Of a stretch of DNA of 32,936 nucleotides, positions 7,804-14,228 are shown one piece after another. This stretch comes from CAZUCD01 sp964618855 (GTDB taxonomy: Bacteria; Sumerlaeota; Sumerlaeia; SLMS01; JANRJK01), in assembly GCA_964618855.1 (NCBI GenBank), contig CAZUCD010000023.1, forward strand, positions 1 through 32,936. The letters are read 5' to 3'. The notes under the pieces were generated by a model. The model was given only the letters and a program-made list of their open reading frames with translations, was not told where the DNA came from and searched no databases. The translations under genes and the position numbers were made by a program. The stretch's first letter is position 1; every line of letters starts with the position of its first letter.

Positions 7804-9299
7804 CTGCGCCTCGCCCCCGCGGAATCCACGGCCCCCGGCCGTGCGTTCCGCACGCCGAAAACCAGGTTCTCCGCGCCGTCGTGCGCCTTGCCCGGATCGC
7901 CGAGCACGTCCTCCCCCACGAACGTCGCCCGCGTCGTGGGGTATCCCTCGGACAGGCCGAACATGAACTTGAGGTACGTCTGCGAGACCGGGCGCTTCGC
8001 GAGGCAGTAGATGCGCGCAAAGGTCCCGTTCAGCCCGCGCAGCGCCTCCTGGTTCCCGATACCCGCCGCATACCGGATCCGCCCCATTGATGGGTACACG
8101 CTGTTGTCGATGTGGAAGTCGAACGGAAACGTGTCGGAGAAGGGGCCGTCGAGCACATTCGTTCCGACGGTGATCGCATTGTCCAGGTCCGCATCCACGA
8201 TCTGGAGCACCTCCGGGTCGTACGCGAGGTTCACCTCGACGCCGTCCAGCGCGCTCCCCGAGGAGTTGTCCAGCACGAGGTCGATCGTGAAGACCTCCCC
8301 CGCGACGACCGGGGCGTCCTGGAGGATGGCACGCAGGGCCACTCCACCCTTTCGCTCGAAGGACCCGAAGTCGAACGCGGCGGCATCCTCGATGGCTGCG
8401 AGTTCCTCGGCGTCCGAGGGCAGCACGTCGAAGTCCACCGCCAGCGTGCCGTCTTCCGGGTCGTTCGGGTTTCCCAGAAGGTCCGCCCCGGAGAGGGTGA
8501 GGGCCGAGGCCTTGCCGTGGAAGTGGGAGAACTCGATCGGGACGTTCGTGGCCTTGCGGAGCGCCTTCCACCGGAACGAGACCATGGGGCCCTTCGGCGC
8601 GACGGTCTGGCTCAACCTGGCCTCGTAGACAACCCGGCCACTGGTCGCCGCCGTCCCCGCGGTCGCGTCTCCCTGGATGTTCTTGGCGATCGAGTGGTCG
8701 TTGATTCCCGTCAGCTCGACCACATCGGGCGGATAGGAAAGGACGATCCGCACGGTGTCGAATGACGTCGGGGACTGGGACTCGATCTGGACGTGTGTCC
8801 AGAACTCGTCCCCCTTGCGCGCGTCGAAGCCGAAGCCTCCGTCGCTCTTCATCGGGGGGACGAGCCGCATGACGCGCGCGGAGCGGTCAATGCTGATGGC
8901 CATGGAACTGATCGCGGTCGCGCTCGCCTTCGCGCCTGTGTAGCCCCCGGAGGAGGATCGCCTCGTGCCCGAGGCGCGGCCCTTGCCCCCCGTGGTGGTG
9001 GCGGCCTCGCCCTCGGCGTTGCGACCGACCGTACGCCCGTTGTTCCGGCCATCGGACGCGTTGCGCTGGCCCGAAGTCCGCCGGTTGGCGCCGCTCCCGG
9101 TGTCGAGGCCGGAGTCGTTCGATGCCGACCCGGTGTTGCGCTCACGCACACGGCCCCCGGAGTTGCTCCCCACGCCGGTCGTGCCCGTGTTCGTGGCTGT
9201 GCTGCCGGGCTTGGTCGTCTGCTGGGTCTGGCCAATCGCCGGGCAGGCGAGTGCGCCAATCACGATCGCTGCTGGAAGGACAGGGAGACGAGGGCGCAT
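7800..9299 (-). CDS. Secreted cohesin-like domain protein with disordered linker
   Basis: A 499-residue exported protein. Residues 1-22 form a signal peptide (RPRLPVLPAAIVIGALACPA). Residues ~24-135 are a low-complexity Thr/Ser/Gly/Asn/Arg linker. Two beta-rich segments follow, at about 150-290 and 310-470. Each has the cohesin-type phrase of a hydrophobic strand then a Y-x-P turn: VRIVLSYPPDVVELTGI in the first, FTIDLVLDNSSGSALDGVEV and LAYDPEVLQIVDADL in the second. Cohesins bind dockerins in cellulosomes, but many bacteria carry cohesin-like folds in unrelated surface proteins, and no dockerin was seen here. The start at 9299 gives the signal peptide; the longer frame adds 23 unlikely residues. 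It heads the cohesin-like/smpB/HEAT unit. Confidence 0.78.
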   Translation of the reverse strand: MRPRLPVLPAAIVIGALACPAIGQTQQTTKPGSTATNTGTTGVGSNSGGRVRERNTGSASNDSGLDTGSGANRRTSGQRNASDGRNNGRTVGRNAEGEAATTTGGKGRASGTRRSSSGGYTGAKASATAISSMAISIDRSARVMRLVPPMKSDGGFGFDARKGDEFWTHVQIESQSPTSFDTVRIVLSYPPDVVELTGINDHSIAKNIQGDATAGTAATSGRVVYEARLSQTVAPKGPMVSFRWKALRKATNVPIEFSHFHGKASALTLSGADLLGNPNDPEDGTLAVDFDVLPSDAEELAAIEDAAAFDFGSFERKGGVALRAILQDAPVVAGEVFTIDLVLDNSSGSALDGVEVNLAYDPEVLQIVDADLDNAITVGTNVLDGPFSDTFPFDFHIDNSVYPSMGRIRYAAGIGNQEALRGLNGTFARIYCLAKRPVSQTYLKFMFGLSEGYPTTRATFVGEDVLGDPGKAHDGAENLVFGVRNARPGAVDSAGARRR

Positions 9300-9339
9300 G
9301 GGGACGGTGGGATTCCGGTTGGGCTTGCCGAGCATCCTG

Positions 9340-9368
9340 ATTCGCGCGGTGCCGGGGCGTGCTGTCAA
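9340..9368 (-). promoter_or_regulatory. Candidate housekeeping promoter for the cohesin-like/smpB/HEAT unit
   Basis: On the minus strand a perfect -35 hexamer TTGACA (9368-9363) is followed after 17 bases by GCGAAT (9345-9340), a weak -10. Transcription would begin about 33 bases before the ATG at 9299. The -35 is convincing and the -10 is not, and the sigma preferences of this lineage are unknown. Confidence 0.3.
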
Positions 9369-9458
9369 CGGCGACTCCGAACGTGCACGAAACGCGCCAC
9401 TCCTGCGCCTGCCCCGGGGCCCCGCACACTGGGCGCGGACCGCGACCTTGCGGGGGCC

Positions 9459-9791
9459 CTACCGCGGATCGGCCCCGCGTGGCCGATCGAGGTAGTGCGC
9501 CTCCTCACCGTCATCGTGCGGGACCGGGTCATAGCCGGCCTTTGTCAGCGGGGAACACCGGAGGATGCGCCAAACCGTCAGGCTAAGCGCCCTCGGCAGC
9601 GGCTTGCGCAGAAGCGCCTCCTCCGCGTAGCACGAGCACGTGGGGAAGAAGCGGCACTGTCCCCCAAGGTAGTGCGAGAGTGATGCCTGGTATCCGTGGA
9701 CCAATGCGATGAGCGCGCGACGCGCCGCGCGGTCCAGCGTGCTCAGGGCTCCGACGGAGGTGGGGGCTTCAGGATGCCGAGCCGGGTCCAT
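9459..9791 (-). CDS. yidD: Membrane protein insertion efficiency factor YidD
   Basis: YidD is a small membrane-associated protein that assists YidC-dependent insertion of membrane proteins. The core is unmistakable: RALIALVHGYQASLSHYLGG, QCRFFPTCSCYAEEAL, and SLTVWRILRCSPLTKAGYDP with VPHDD after it. The cysteine cluster is intact. The interval uses the ATG at 9791, which overlaps rnpA by 49 bases and gives 110 residues. Alignment with E. coli YidD from memory fits better with a CTG at 9746 (95 residues), which overlaps the rnpA stop as CTGA and leaves the usual ~11 residues before LIAL. It follows rnpA as in most bacteria, but yidC does not follow; a 159-base gap leads to the cohesin-like gene instead. 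Confidence 0.92.
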   Translation of the reverse strand: MDPARHPEAPTSVGALSTLDRAARRALIALVHGYQASLSHYLGGQCRFFPTCSCYAEEALLRKPLPRALSLTVWRILRCSPLTKAGYDPVPHDDGEEAHYLDRPRGADPR

Positions 9792-10138
9792 AGCGACAGA
9801 AGGGTCTCCCGCAGCGTGGCGAAGTCAAGCTCCGCCGCCCCCGGCCGCGCCACCACCACCACGTCCCAGCCCACGGCCATGTGTGGACGATGCACGCGGA
9901 AGACCTCCCGGATGCGCCGGCGCAGGCGGTTTCGCCGGACGGCCTTTCCGACTTTCCGGGAGACGGTCATCCCCAAACGGGTCGTGGCCTGTGACCCTTG
10001 GGGGGATCTCAGGCCCACGACCAGCAGATGTTGGGTGGATGCGCGGCGCCCGCCCTTGAAGGCGGCCTCGAACTCAGGCTTGCGCCGAATCCGCGCCTCG
10101 GGGGGGAAACCCTGAGGGCTCCGCGGGGAGGGGGTCAG
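9743..10138 (-). CDS. rnpA: Ribonuclease P protein component RnpA, apparent CTG start
   Basis: RnpA is the protein subunit of RNase P, which matures tRNA 5' ends. The 131-residue reading has the family N-terminus RIRRKPEFEAAFKGGRRAS, the strand HLLVVGL, RLGMTVSRKVGKAVRRNRLR with RRIREVFR after it (the RNR motif), and WDVVVVARPGA. No ATG, GTG or TTG lies between the rpmH stop and the conserved region. The only start-like codon there is CTG at 10138, overlapping the rpmH TGA as CTGA. The frame also stays open through all of rpmH and beyond; the nearest upstream conventional codon is TTG at 10312. So either a CTG start coupled to rpmH is used, or, as known in Thermus, an extended RnpA overlaps rpmH. 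Family identity is certain; the start is not. Confidence 0.9.
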   Translation of the reverse strand: MTPSPRSPQGFPPEARIRRKPEFEAAFKGGRRASTQHLLVVGLRSPQGSQATTRLGMTVSRKVGKAVRRNRLRRRIREVFRVHRPHMAVGWDVVVVARPGAAELDFATLRETLLSLWTRLGILKPPPPSEP

Positions 10139-10284
10139 CCCAGACGATCCGACACGGTGAGGCTGTGGCGGCCCTTGGCGCGGCGCCGCTTCAGGACCAA
10201 ACGGCCCTTCTTGGAGGCCATTCGGGCGCGGAAACCCTGCTTCTTCTTCACGCGCGTGATGTTTGGTTGGTAGGTTCTCTTCAT
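10135..10284 (-). CDS. rpmH: 50S ribosomal protein L34
   Basis: A 49-residue, very basic protein of the large ribosomal subunit. It reads MKRTYQPNITRVKKKQGFRA, then RMASKKGRLVLKRRRAKGRH, and ends SLTVSDRLG. This is the standard L34 sequence with the F(R)xRM and RRxKGRxxL blocks intact, and the length is only slightly above the usual 44-47. GGAAGT lies about 9 bases upstream of the ATG at 10284. It begins the rpmH-rnpA-yidD unit and its stop overlaps the apparent rnpA start. No dnaA gene or DnaA-box cluster lies upstream, so this is not the classic origin-linked arrangement. Confidence 0.97.
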   Translation of the reverse strand: MKRTYQPNITRVKKKQGFRARMASKKGRLVLKRRRAKGRHSLTVSDRLG

Positions 10285-10556
10285 GGCGAGTACTTCCGGG
10301 GGCGAATGACAAAATCGAAGTGACCCATCCCGGCCCCCCGCGCGTCAAGCACAACCGCCTTCGCCACGCCGTTTTGCTCCGAAGTCGGAACTGACTTGTC
10401 CAAACGTAAAGAATTGCTTGCGCACAGAGGGAGTTTGTGGGGGAAAGTCGGGCAAAGCAACTCCACAACTCAGGAAAAACCCTAGGTTCCGGCCGCCTCA
10501 GGCGACCTGAGGACACGGGGAGTTCAGGGGTTGTATCTCATCCGAGGAGCAGAACG
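10285..10556. promoter_or_regulatory. Divergent intergenic region between rpmH and the secreted protein gene
   Basis: A 272-base region must hold promoters in both directions. Towards rpmH a TTGACG sits about 70 bases upstream of the ATG without a good -10. Towards the secreted protein gene there is a perfect inverted repeat CCTCAGG-CGA-CCTGAGG (10496-10512) and a strong ribosome site GAGGAG (10544-10549). No DnaA boxes, tRNA or small RNA were recognised. Confidence 0.45.
10496..10512. repeat. Inverted repeat, possible operator
   Basis: CCTCAGG-CGA-CCTGAGG is a perfect seven-base inverted repeat with a three-base centre, 44 bases before the start of the large secreted protein gene. It could be a repressor or activator site or a leader hairpin. 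There is no direct evidence for a protein that binds it. Confidence 0.35.
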
Positions 10557-12821
10557 ATGGGAAAGAATCAGCAAGGATGCCAATTCCCTCGTGCTCGACT
10601 GGGAATGGTGGCGGTCGCCGCACTGGCCGGCTTGCTCTCCACGCCCGCGAGCAGGGTCGAAGCGGCCAAGGACAATCCCGAGGCAGCCGTCAGGCACGTA
10701 GCGGAACCCAGCTGGAAAGCGGGACTTCCCGACCTGTCTGCCGAGACGCGGACTTGGGAGGGGGTCGACCTCGCGGCCGAGCGTGGAGGCGGTATCACGC
10801 AGTTGTGGGCCGAGAACTTCGACTCGGGAATGGGCAGCCTGAGCCCATGGACGTTCATCGGAGGGTTTGGTCTTTGGCACACTCGCCTCGGAACCGACTG
10901 CGCAACTGGCGGCCCTTTTTCGAATGTGGCGGCCTTTTCCCGCACTGGCGCGTGTGACTTTAGCACAGGCAGCGGCGTGCAGGGGGGAATGTTGACCCCG
11001 ATCATCGACGCGACGGCCTTCGACACACTTTTCCTTCAGTTCCTCCACTTCCACGACGGAGAGGACATCGGGGACGTCTGTGGCCCCTTCTCAGGGTTTC
11101 CCTTCATCGACCGCATGGAGATTTATGCCTGCGATTCGACAGGATTCCCCCTGTTGGAGCTCGGCGAGTTCTTCGGAGATCAGCCGTGGGCCCTCCGCGG
11201 CCTCGACGCCAGCGTCATGGCTGGCCAGACCTTCCGACTTGCATTTTTCTTCACCTCGGGAGACGAGCTGTGCAACCTCGAGCGCGGCACGTGGCTCGAC
11301 AACATTGAACTCCTGGGTCAGGCAACCGTAGTCGACCCCTGCGACGAGGAGACCACCGACCCCATCATCCTCAACTGCCCGTCCGACTTCACGACCACCT
11401 GCAACGGTGACGGCGGGTTCTACTTCAACTACTACCCGGACGTCCTCGAGGACTGCTCGTACAACTACGAGCTCTCCTGGACGAACCCGATCCCGTACGG
11501 CGTGAACCCCCTCTCCGTCACCGTGACGGACCAGGCGGGCAACGTCGCAACCTGCGAGTTCACTGTCACAGTCGTTCCCGATCCGAAGGACCCGTACCGC
11601 CGCTACTCCATCGGCCAGCACGACGGCTGGGTGCGCGAGCCCGACATGGTGAACATGATCGAGGGCCCCGTTAACACGAAGGCCTCCACCTTTGACGTCG
11701 GCGACGGTTCGGACAACTGGGGCCGCCGCGGCGTCCTCTCGTTCGACACCTCCGGAGTTCCCGCGAACGCGACGATCACGGCGGCGTACCTGCGCCTGAC
11801 GCGCTCGACTGCTGCCGGAAACACGACGCCCCTCGGGCGCCTGATCCTCGACATGGGCCCGAATGGCGCATCCCCGGTCCGCGGTGGCGGCGGTGCCTAC
11901 ATCGGCCCCAACGCCCTGCTCGAGCCGATGGACTACCTCCTCGAGGCGGCCCTGAACCTCGACGTCGCCCCGAGCTTCCCCGTCCCCGCCGCGAACAACT
12001 ACACCTCCTTCGCGTACGTCGACTCGGCGTTCTACGACGCCATCGACCGCACCGGCCTCACGCAGTTCCGCGTGCGCTTCGAGAACGAGTCCGACGACGA
12101 CAACCAGAACGACTTCATCTCCTTCCACTCCGGCGACTCGACCTCCTCTGTCGTCCGCCCGGAACTTGTGATCGAGTACTACGTCGAGGACTGCCAGCCC
12201 TGCGGGCCCGTCAATGCCTGCGATGCGCCGGTCGCCGCGACGTTCTGGTCCACGCCCGCCGAGGACGGCGGCCTGATGGAATCGCACTTTACGTCCGAGG
12301 TGGGCGGCACCGCGAACTCCGGCGCCACCAGCTCCCCGGTCGGTGATTCCGCCTCCCGCCAGCAGCACATGGTCCTCCTCAACTTCGATACCTCCTCGAT
12401 CCCGTCCGATGCACTGATCACGAGCGCGGAACTCCGCGTCTTCCGCGTCAGCGCAACGGGTGGGTGGAGCGCCTTTGGCCCGATCTGGGTTGGCATGCGC
12501 AACCCCTGCTCGATGCCGTGGTGGTACGGCGCCTCCGGCCTTCTCGCAGCCTCCGACTTCGAGGCGATCAACTCGATCTCCCCGGTCGGCACGCTGACGG
12601 TCCCCTCCACGAACACCTACACCTCGACGTTCCTCTCCCCGGCGGGCCTTGCGGCCATCAACCGCGGTGGGGTCACGCAGATGAAGCTGTTCTACCCGAC
12701 GGCCGATGACGGCGACGCCATCTCCGACCAGGTGCAGCTCGCGACCGGCAACTACGGCGCGACCTCGCCCGGCCGTCCGCGCCTCGTCGTCACGTACGAA
12801 CCCTGCGGCGGCAACCTGTAA
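10557..12821 (+). CDS. Large secreted multidomain protein (HYR and tandem DNRLRE-like domains)
   Basis: A 754-residue exported protein. GAGGAG seven bases upstream fixes the ATG at 10557. A basic N-terminus and hydrophobic stretch (GMVAVAALAGLLSTPA) form a signal peptide, probably cut after SRVEA. Residues ~80-255 look like a jelly-roll 'choice-of-anchor'-type domain (LWAENFDSGMG at the start, FRLAFFFTSGDELC, GTWLDNIELLG at the end). Residues ~265-340 are an HYR-like Ig domain (PIILNCPSDFTTTC, LSVTVTDQAGNVATCEFTVT). Residues ~355-545 and ~555-750 are two DNRLRE-like beta domains: RRGVLSFDTSGVPANATITA and MVLLNFDTSSIPSDALITSA are clearly homologous, and each ends in a VxRPxLVxxY-type strand. 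Many cysteines suggest disulfides. Likely a surface or extracellular adhesin/carbohydrate-associated protein; no catalytic site is seen. Codon use changes abruptly near residue 260. Confidence 0.82.
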   Translation: MGKNQQGCQFPRARLGMVAVAALAGLLSTPASRVEAAKDNPEAAVRHVAEPSWKAGLPDLSAETRTWEGVDLAAERGGGITQLWAENFDSGMGSLSPWTFIGGFGLWHTRLGTDCATGGPFSNVAAFSRTGACDFSTGSGVQGGMLTPIIDATAFDTLFLQFLHFHDGEDIGDVCGPFSGFPFIDRMEIYACDSTGFPLLELGEFFGDQPWALRGLDASVMAGQTFRLAFFFTSGDELCNLERGTWLDNIELLGQATVVDPCDEETTDPIILNCPSDFTTTCNGDGGFYFNYYPDVLEDCSYNYELSWTNPIPYGVNPLSVTVTDQAGNVATCEFTVTVVPDPKDPYRRYSIGQHDGWVREPDMVNMIEGPVNTKASTFDVGDGSDNWGRRGVLSFDTSGVPANATITAAYLRLTRSTAAGNTTPLGRLILDMGPNGASPVRGGGGAYIGPNALLEPMDYLLEAALNLDVAPSFPVPAANNYTSFAYVDSAFYDAIDRTGLTQFRVRFENESDDDNQNDFISFHSGDSTSSVVRPELVIEYYVEDCQPCGPVNACDAPVAATFWSTPAEDGGLMESHFTSEVGGTANSGATSSPVGDSASRQQHMVLLNFDTSSIPSDALITSAELRVFRVSATGGWSAFGPIWVGMRNPCSMPWWYGASGLLAASDFEAINSISPVGTLTVPSTNTYTSTFLSPAGLAAINRGGVTQMKLFYPTADDGDAISDQVQLATGNYGATSPGRPRLVVTYEPCGGNL

Positions 12822-12847
12822 TCCGCCCCGACCCCGGGAGCAGAAAG

Positions 12848-12877
12848 AACCCCCGCCGGTGCGCCGGCGGGGGTTTT
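12848..12877. terminator. Strong bidirectional rho-independent terminator
   Basis: CCCCCGCCGG (12850-12859), loop TGCG, CCGGCGGGGG (12864-12873) is a perfect ten-pair stem followed by TTTT on the plus strand. The flanking AA extends the pairing. On the minus strand the same stem is followed by TTCTTTC. It sits between the convergent secreted-protein and membrane-fusion genes and can serve both. Confidence 0.88.
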
Positions 12878-12881
12878 CATT

Positions 12882-14228
12882 TCAGCGGGCGCCGGCGGGG
12901 GAGTCGGGCCGGGTGCCCGTGCCGACGCCTTCGCCCAGTTCCGTCGCGGGATCGCGGAGGAACACCTCCGCGCCGTCCCGCAGGACCCCCGGATCGAGGG
13001 CTGCGTGAGTCTCGTTCGTGCCTCGCGGGGATGCGGCGACAAAGCTGCCGTCCACCAGCACGACCCCTTCCTTGCCATCACGCTTCGTCACGGCCTCGAT
13101 CGGCACCAGCACCGCCCTGTCCACCTCGGTGACGAGCACGCGCGCCGCGGCGGTCATGCCGTGCCGGTAGCCGGGCTTCACTTCCTTCAGCTTGATGGTG
13201 ACGTCGAACTCGCGCGGCCCTGTGTCGTCGCCTCCTCCGCGCCGGCGCTGGCCCCCCTGGGTCGGGACAACGGACTTCTTGAGGACTTCGCCCTCCACCT
13301 CCCACTGCGGGAAGGCCTCCACGCGCACGATGGCACGCTGTCCGGGTTCGATGGCCGCAATCTGCGACTCATGGACGGGCGCCACCACGAGCGCCTCGCT
13401 CATGTCCGGGATCTCCATCACCTGCAGGCGCTCCCAGACGGAATCCCCCTCCTGCACCTTCCCCCACGAACTCCCCTTCCAAGTGGAGAGGACGCTGACC
13501 TCCCCCGTCGTGGGCGCCTTGACGGCTGCGCTGGCAAGCTTCTCCTCCGCCTCCGCAAGCAGCTTCTGGTAGTTCTCCACCTCGACCATCCGGCGATCGA
13601 TGCCGGTCTGCGCGATGCGCAGGTTCGAGTCCGCGTTTTCCCCCGCCTTGTACTGGTCGATGCGCGTGTTGCGCAGGTTGAGTTCCGCCTGCACCATCGC
13701 CAGGTAGGTTTCCTCCAGGCGGTCCTTCGGGGAGATGCCCTTGTCCACGAGGACCTTCTCCGCGTCGTACTTCTGGCGGGCGTTCGAGAGGTTCTGCTCG
13801 GAGAGCTCGACCTGGGTCTTCGCCTGCTCCCGCTCGAACTTGTTGCGGATTTCGGTGAGGCGATACTCCTCACGGGCGGACTCGAGGTCCTTGAGGGCGA
13901 GGCCGAGCGAGGCGCTGGTCTCGTCCCGGAACTTGGAAATCTCGGTCGTCTCCAGCCACACGACGGGCTCCCCCTCGTTCACGCGCGAGCCCTCCGGCGC
14001 CATGCGAAGGATCTTCCCGCTGAACGGGGTGTAGACGGCCGCGGAGTTCCCGGCCTGCACGTACCCCACCGTGCGGACCCAGCGCTCGAACCGCCCCTCC
14101 ACGGCCCGGGCCCGCGGGATGCCGGAGGTGTCCGACGCCCGCTCCCCAAGTCGCGTCCATGGCTGGAACACGAACGCGGCCGCGCCCGCGGCGCCGAGCA
14201 GGGCGAGGAAGAGCGCCGCCTTCTTCAT
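12882..14228 (-). CDS. Periplasmic adaptor (membrane-fusion protein, HlyD/RND type)
   Basis: A 448-residue adaptor that would bridge an inner-membrane pump and the TolC-like channel. Residues 1-20 are a signal/anchor helix (KKAALFLALLGAAGAAAFVF). The first half of the lipoyl domain is VYTPFSGKILRMAPEGSRVN with EGEPVVWLETTE after it. A long alpha-hairpin covers ~110-260 (ARQKYDAEKVLVDKG, YQKLLAEAEEKLASAAVKAP), and the lipoyl half returns as APTTGEVSVLSTWKG. Beta-barrel segments follow (VAPVHESQIAAIEPGQRAIV, PGYRHGMTAAARVLVTEV). The barrel carries a short RRRGGGDD loop. The ATG at 14228 shares one base with the upstream TGA (TGATG), so it is coupled to the TolC-like gene. No pump gene is adjacent: the operon ends here at the shared terminator. 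Confidence 0.9.
   Translation of the reverse strand: MKKAALFLALLGAAGAAAFVFQPWTRLGERASDTSGIPRARAVEGRFERWVRTVGYVQAGNSAAVYTPFSGKILRMAPEGSRVNEGEPVVWLETTEISKFRDETSASLGLALKDLESAREEYRLTEIRNKFEREQAKTQVELSEQNLSNARQKYDAEKVLVDKGISPKDRLEETYLAMVQAELNLRNTRIDQYKAGENADSNLRIAQTGIDRRMVEVENYQKLLAEAEEKLASAAVKAPTTGEVSVLSTWKGSSWGKVQEGDSVWERLQVMEIPDMSEALVVAPVHESQIAAIEPGQRAIVRVEAFPQWEVEGEVLKKSVVPTQGGQRRRGGGDDTGPREFDVTIKLKEVKPGYRHGMTAAARVLVTEVDRAVLVPIEAVTKRDGKEGVVLVDGSFVAASPRGTNETHAALDPGVLRDGAEVFLRDPATELGEGVGTGTRPDSPAGAR

Noticed and set aside
10285..10556. Possible replication origin next to rpmH
   Set aside because: No dnaA gene, no TTATCCACA-like boxes and no AT-rich unwinding region were found.
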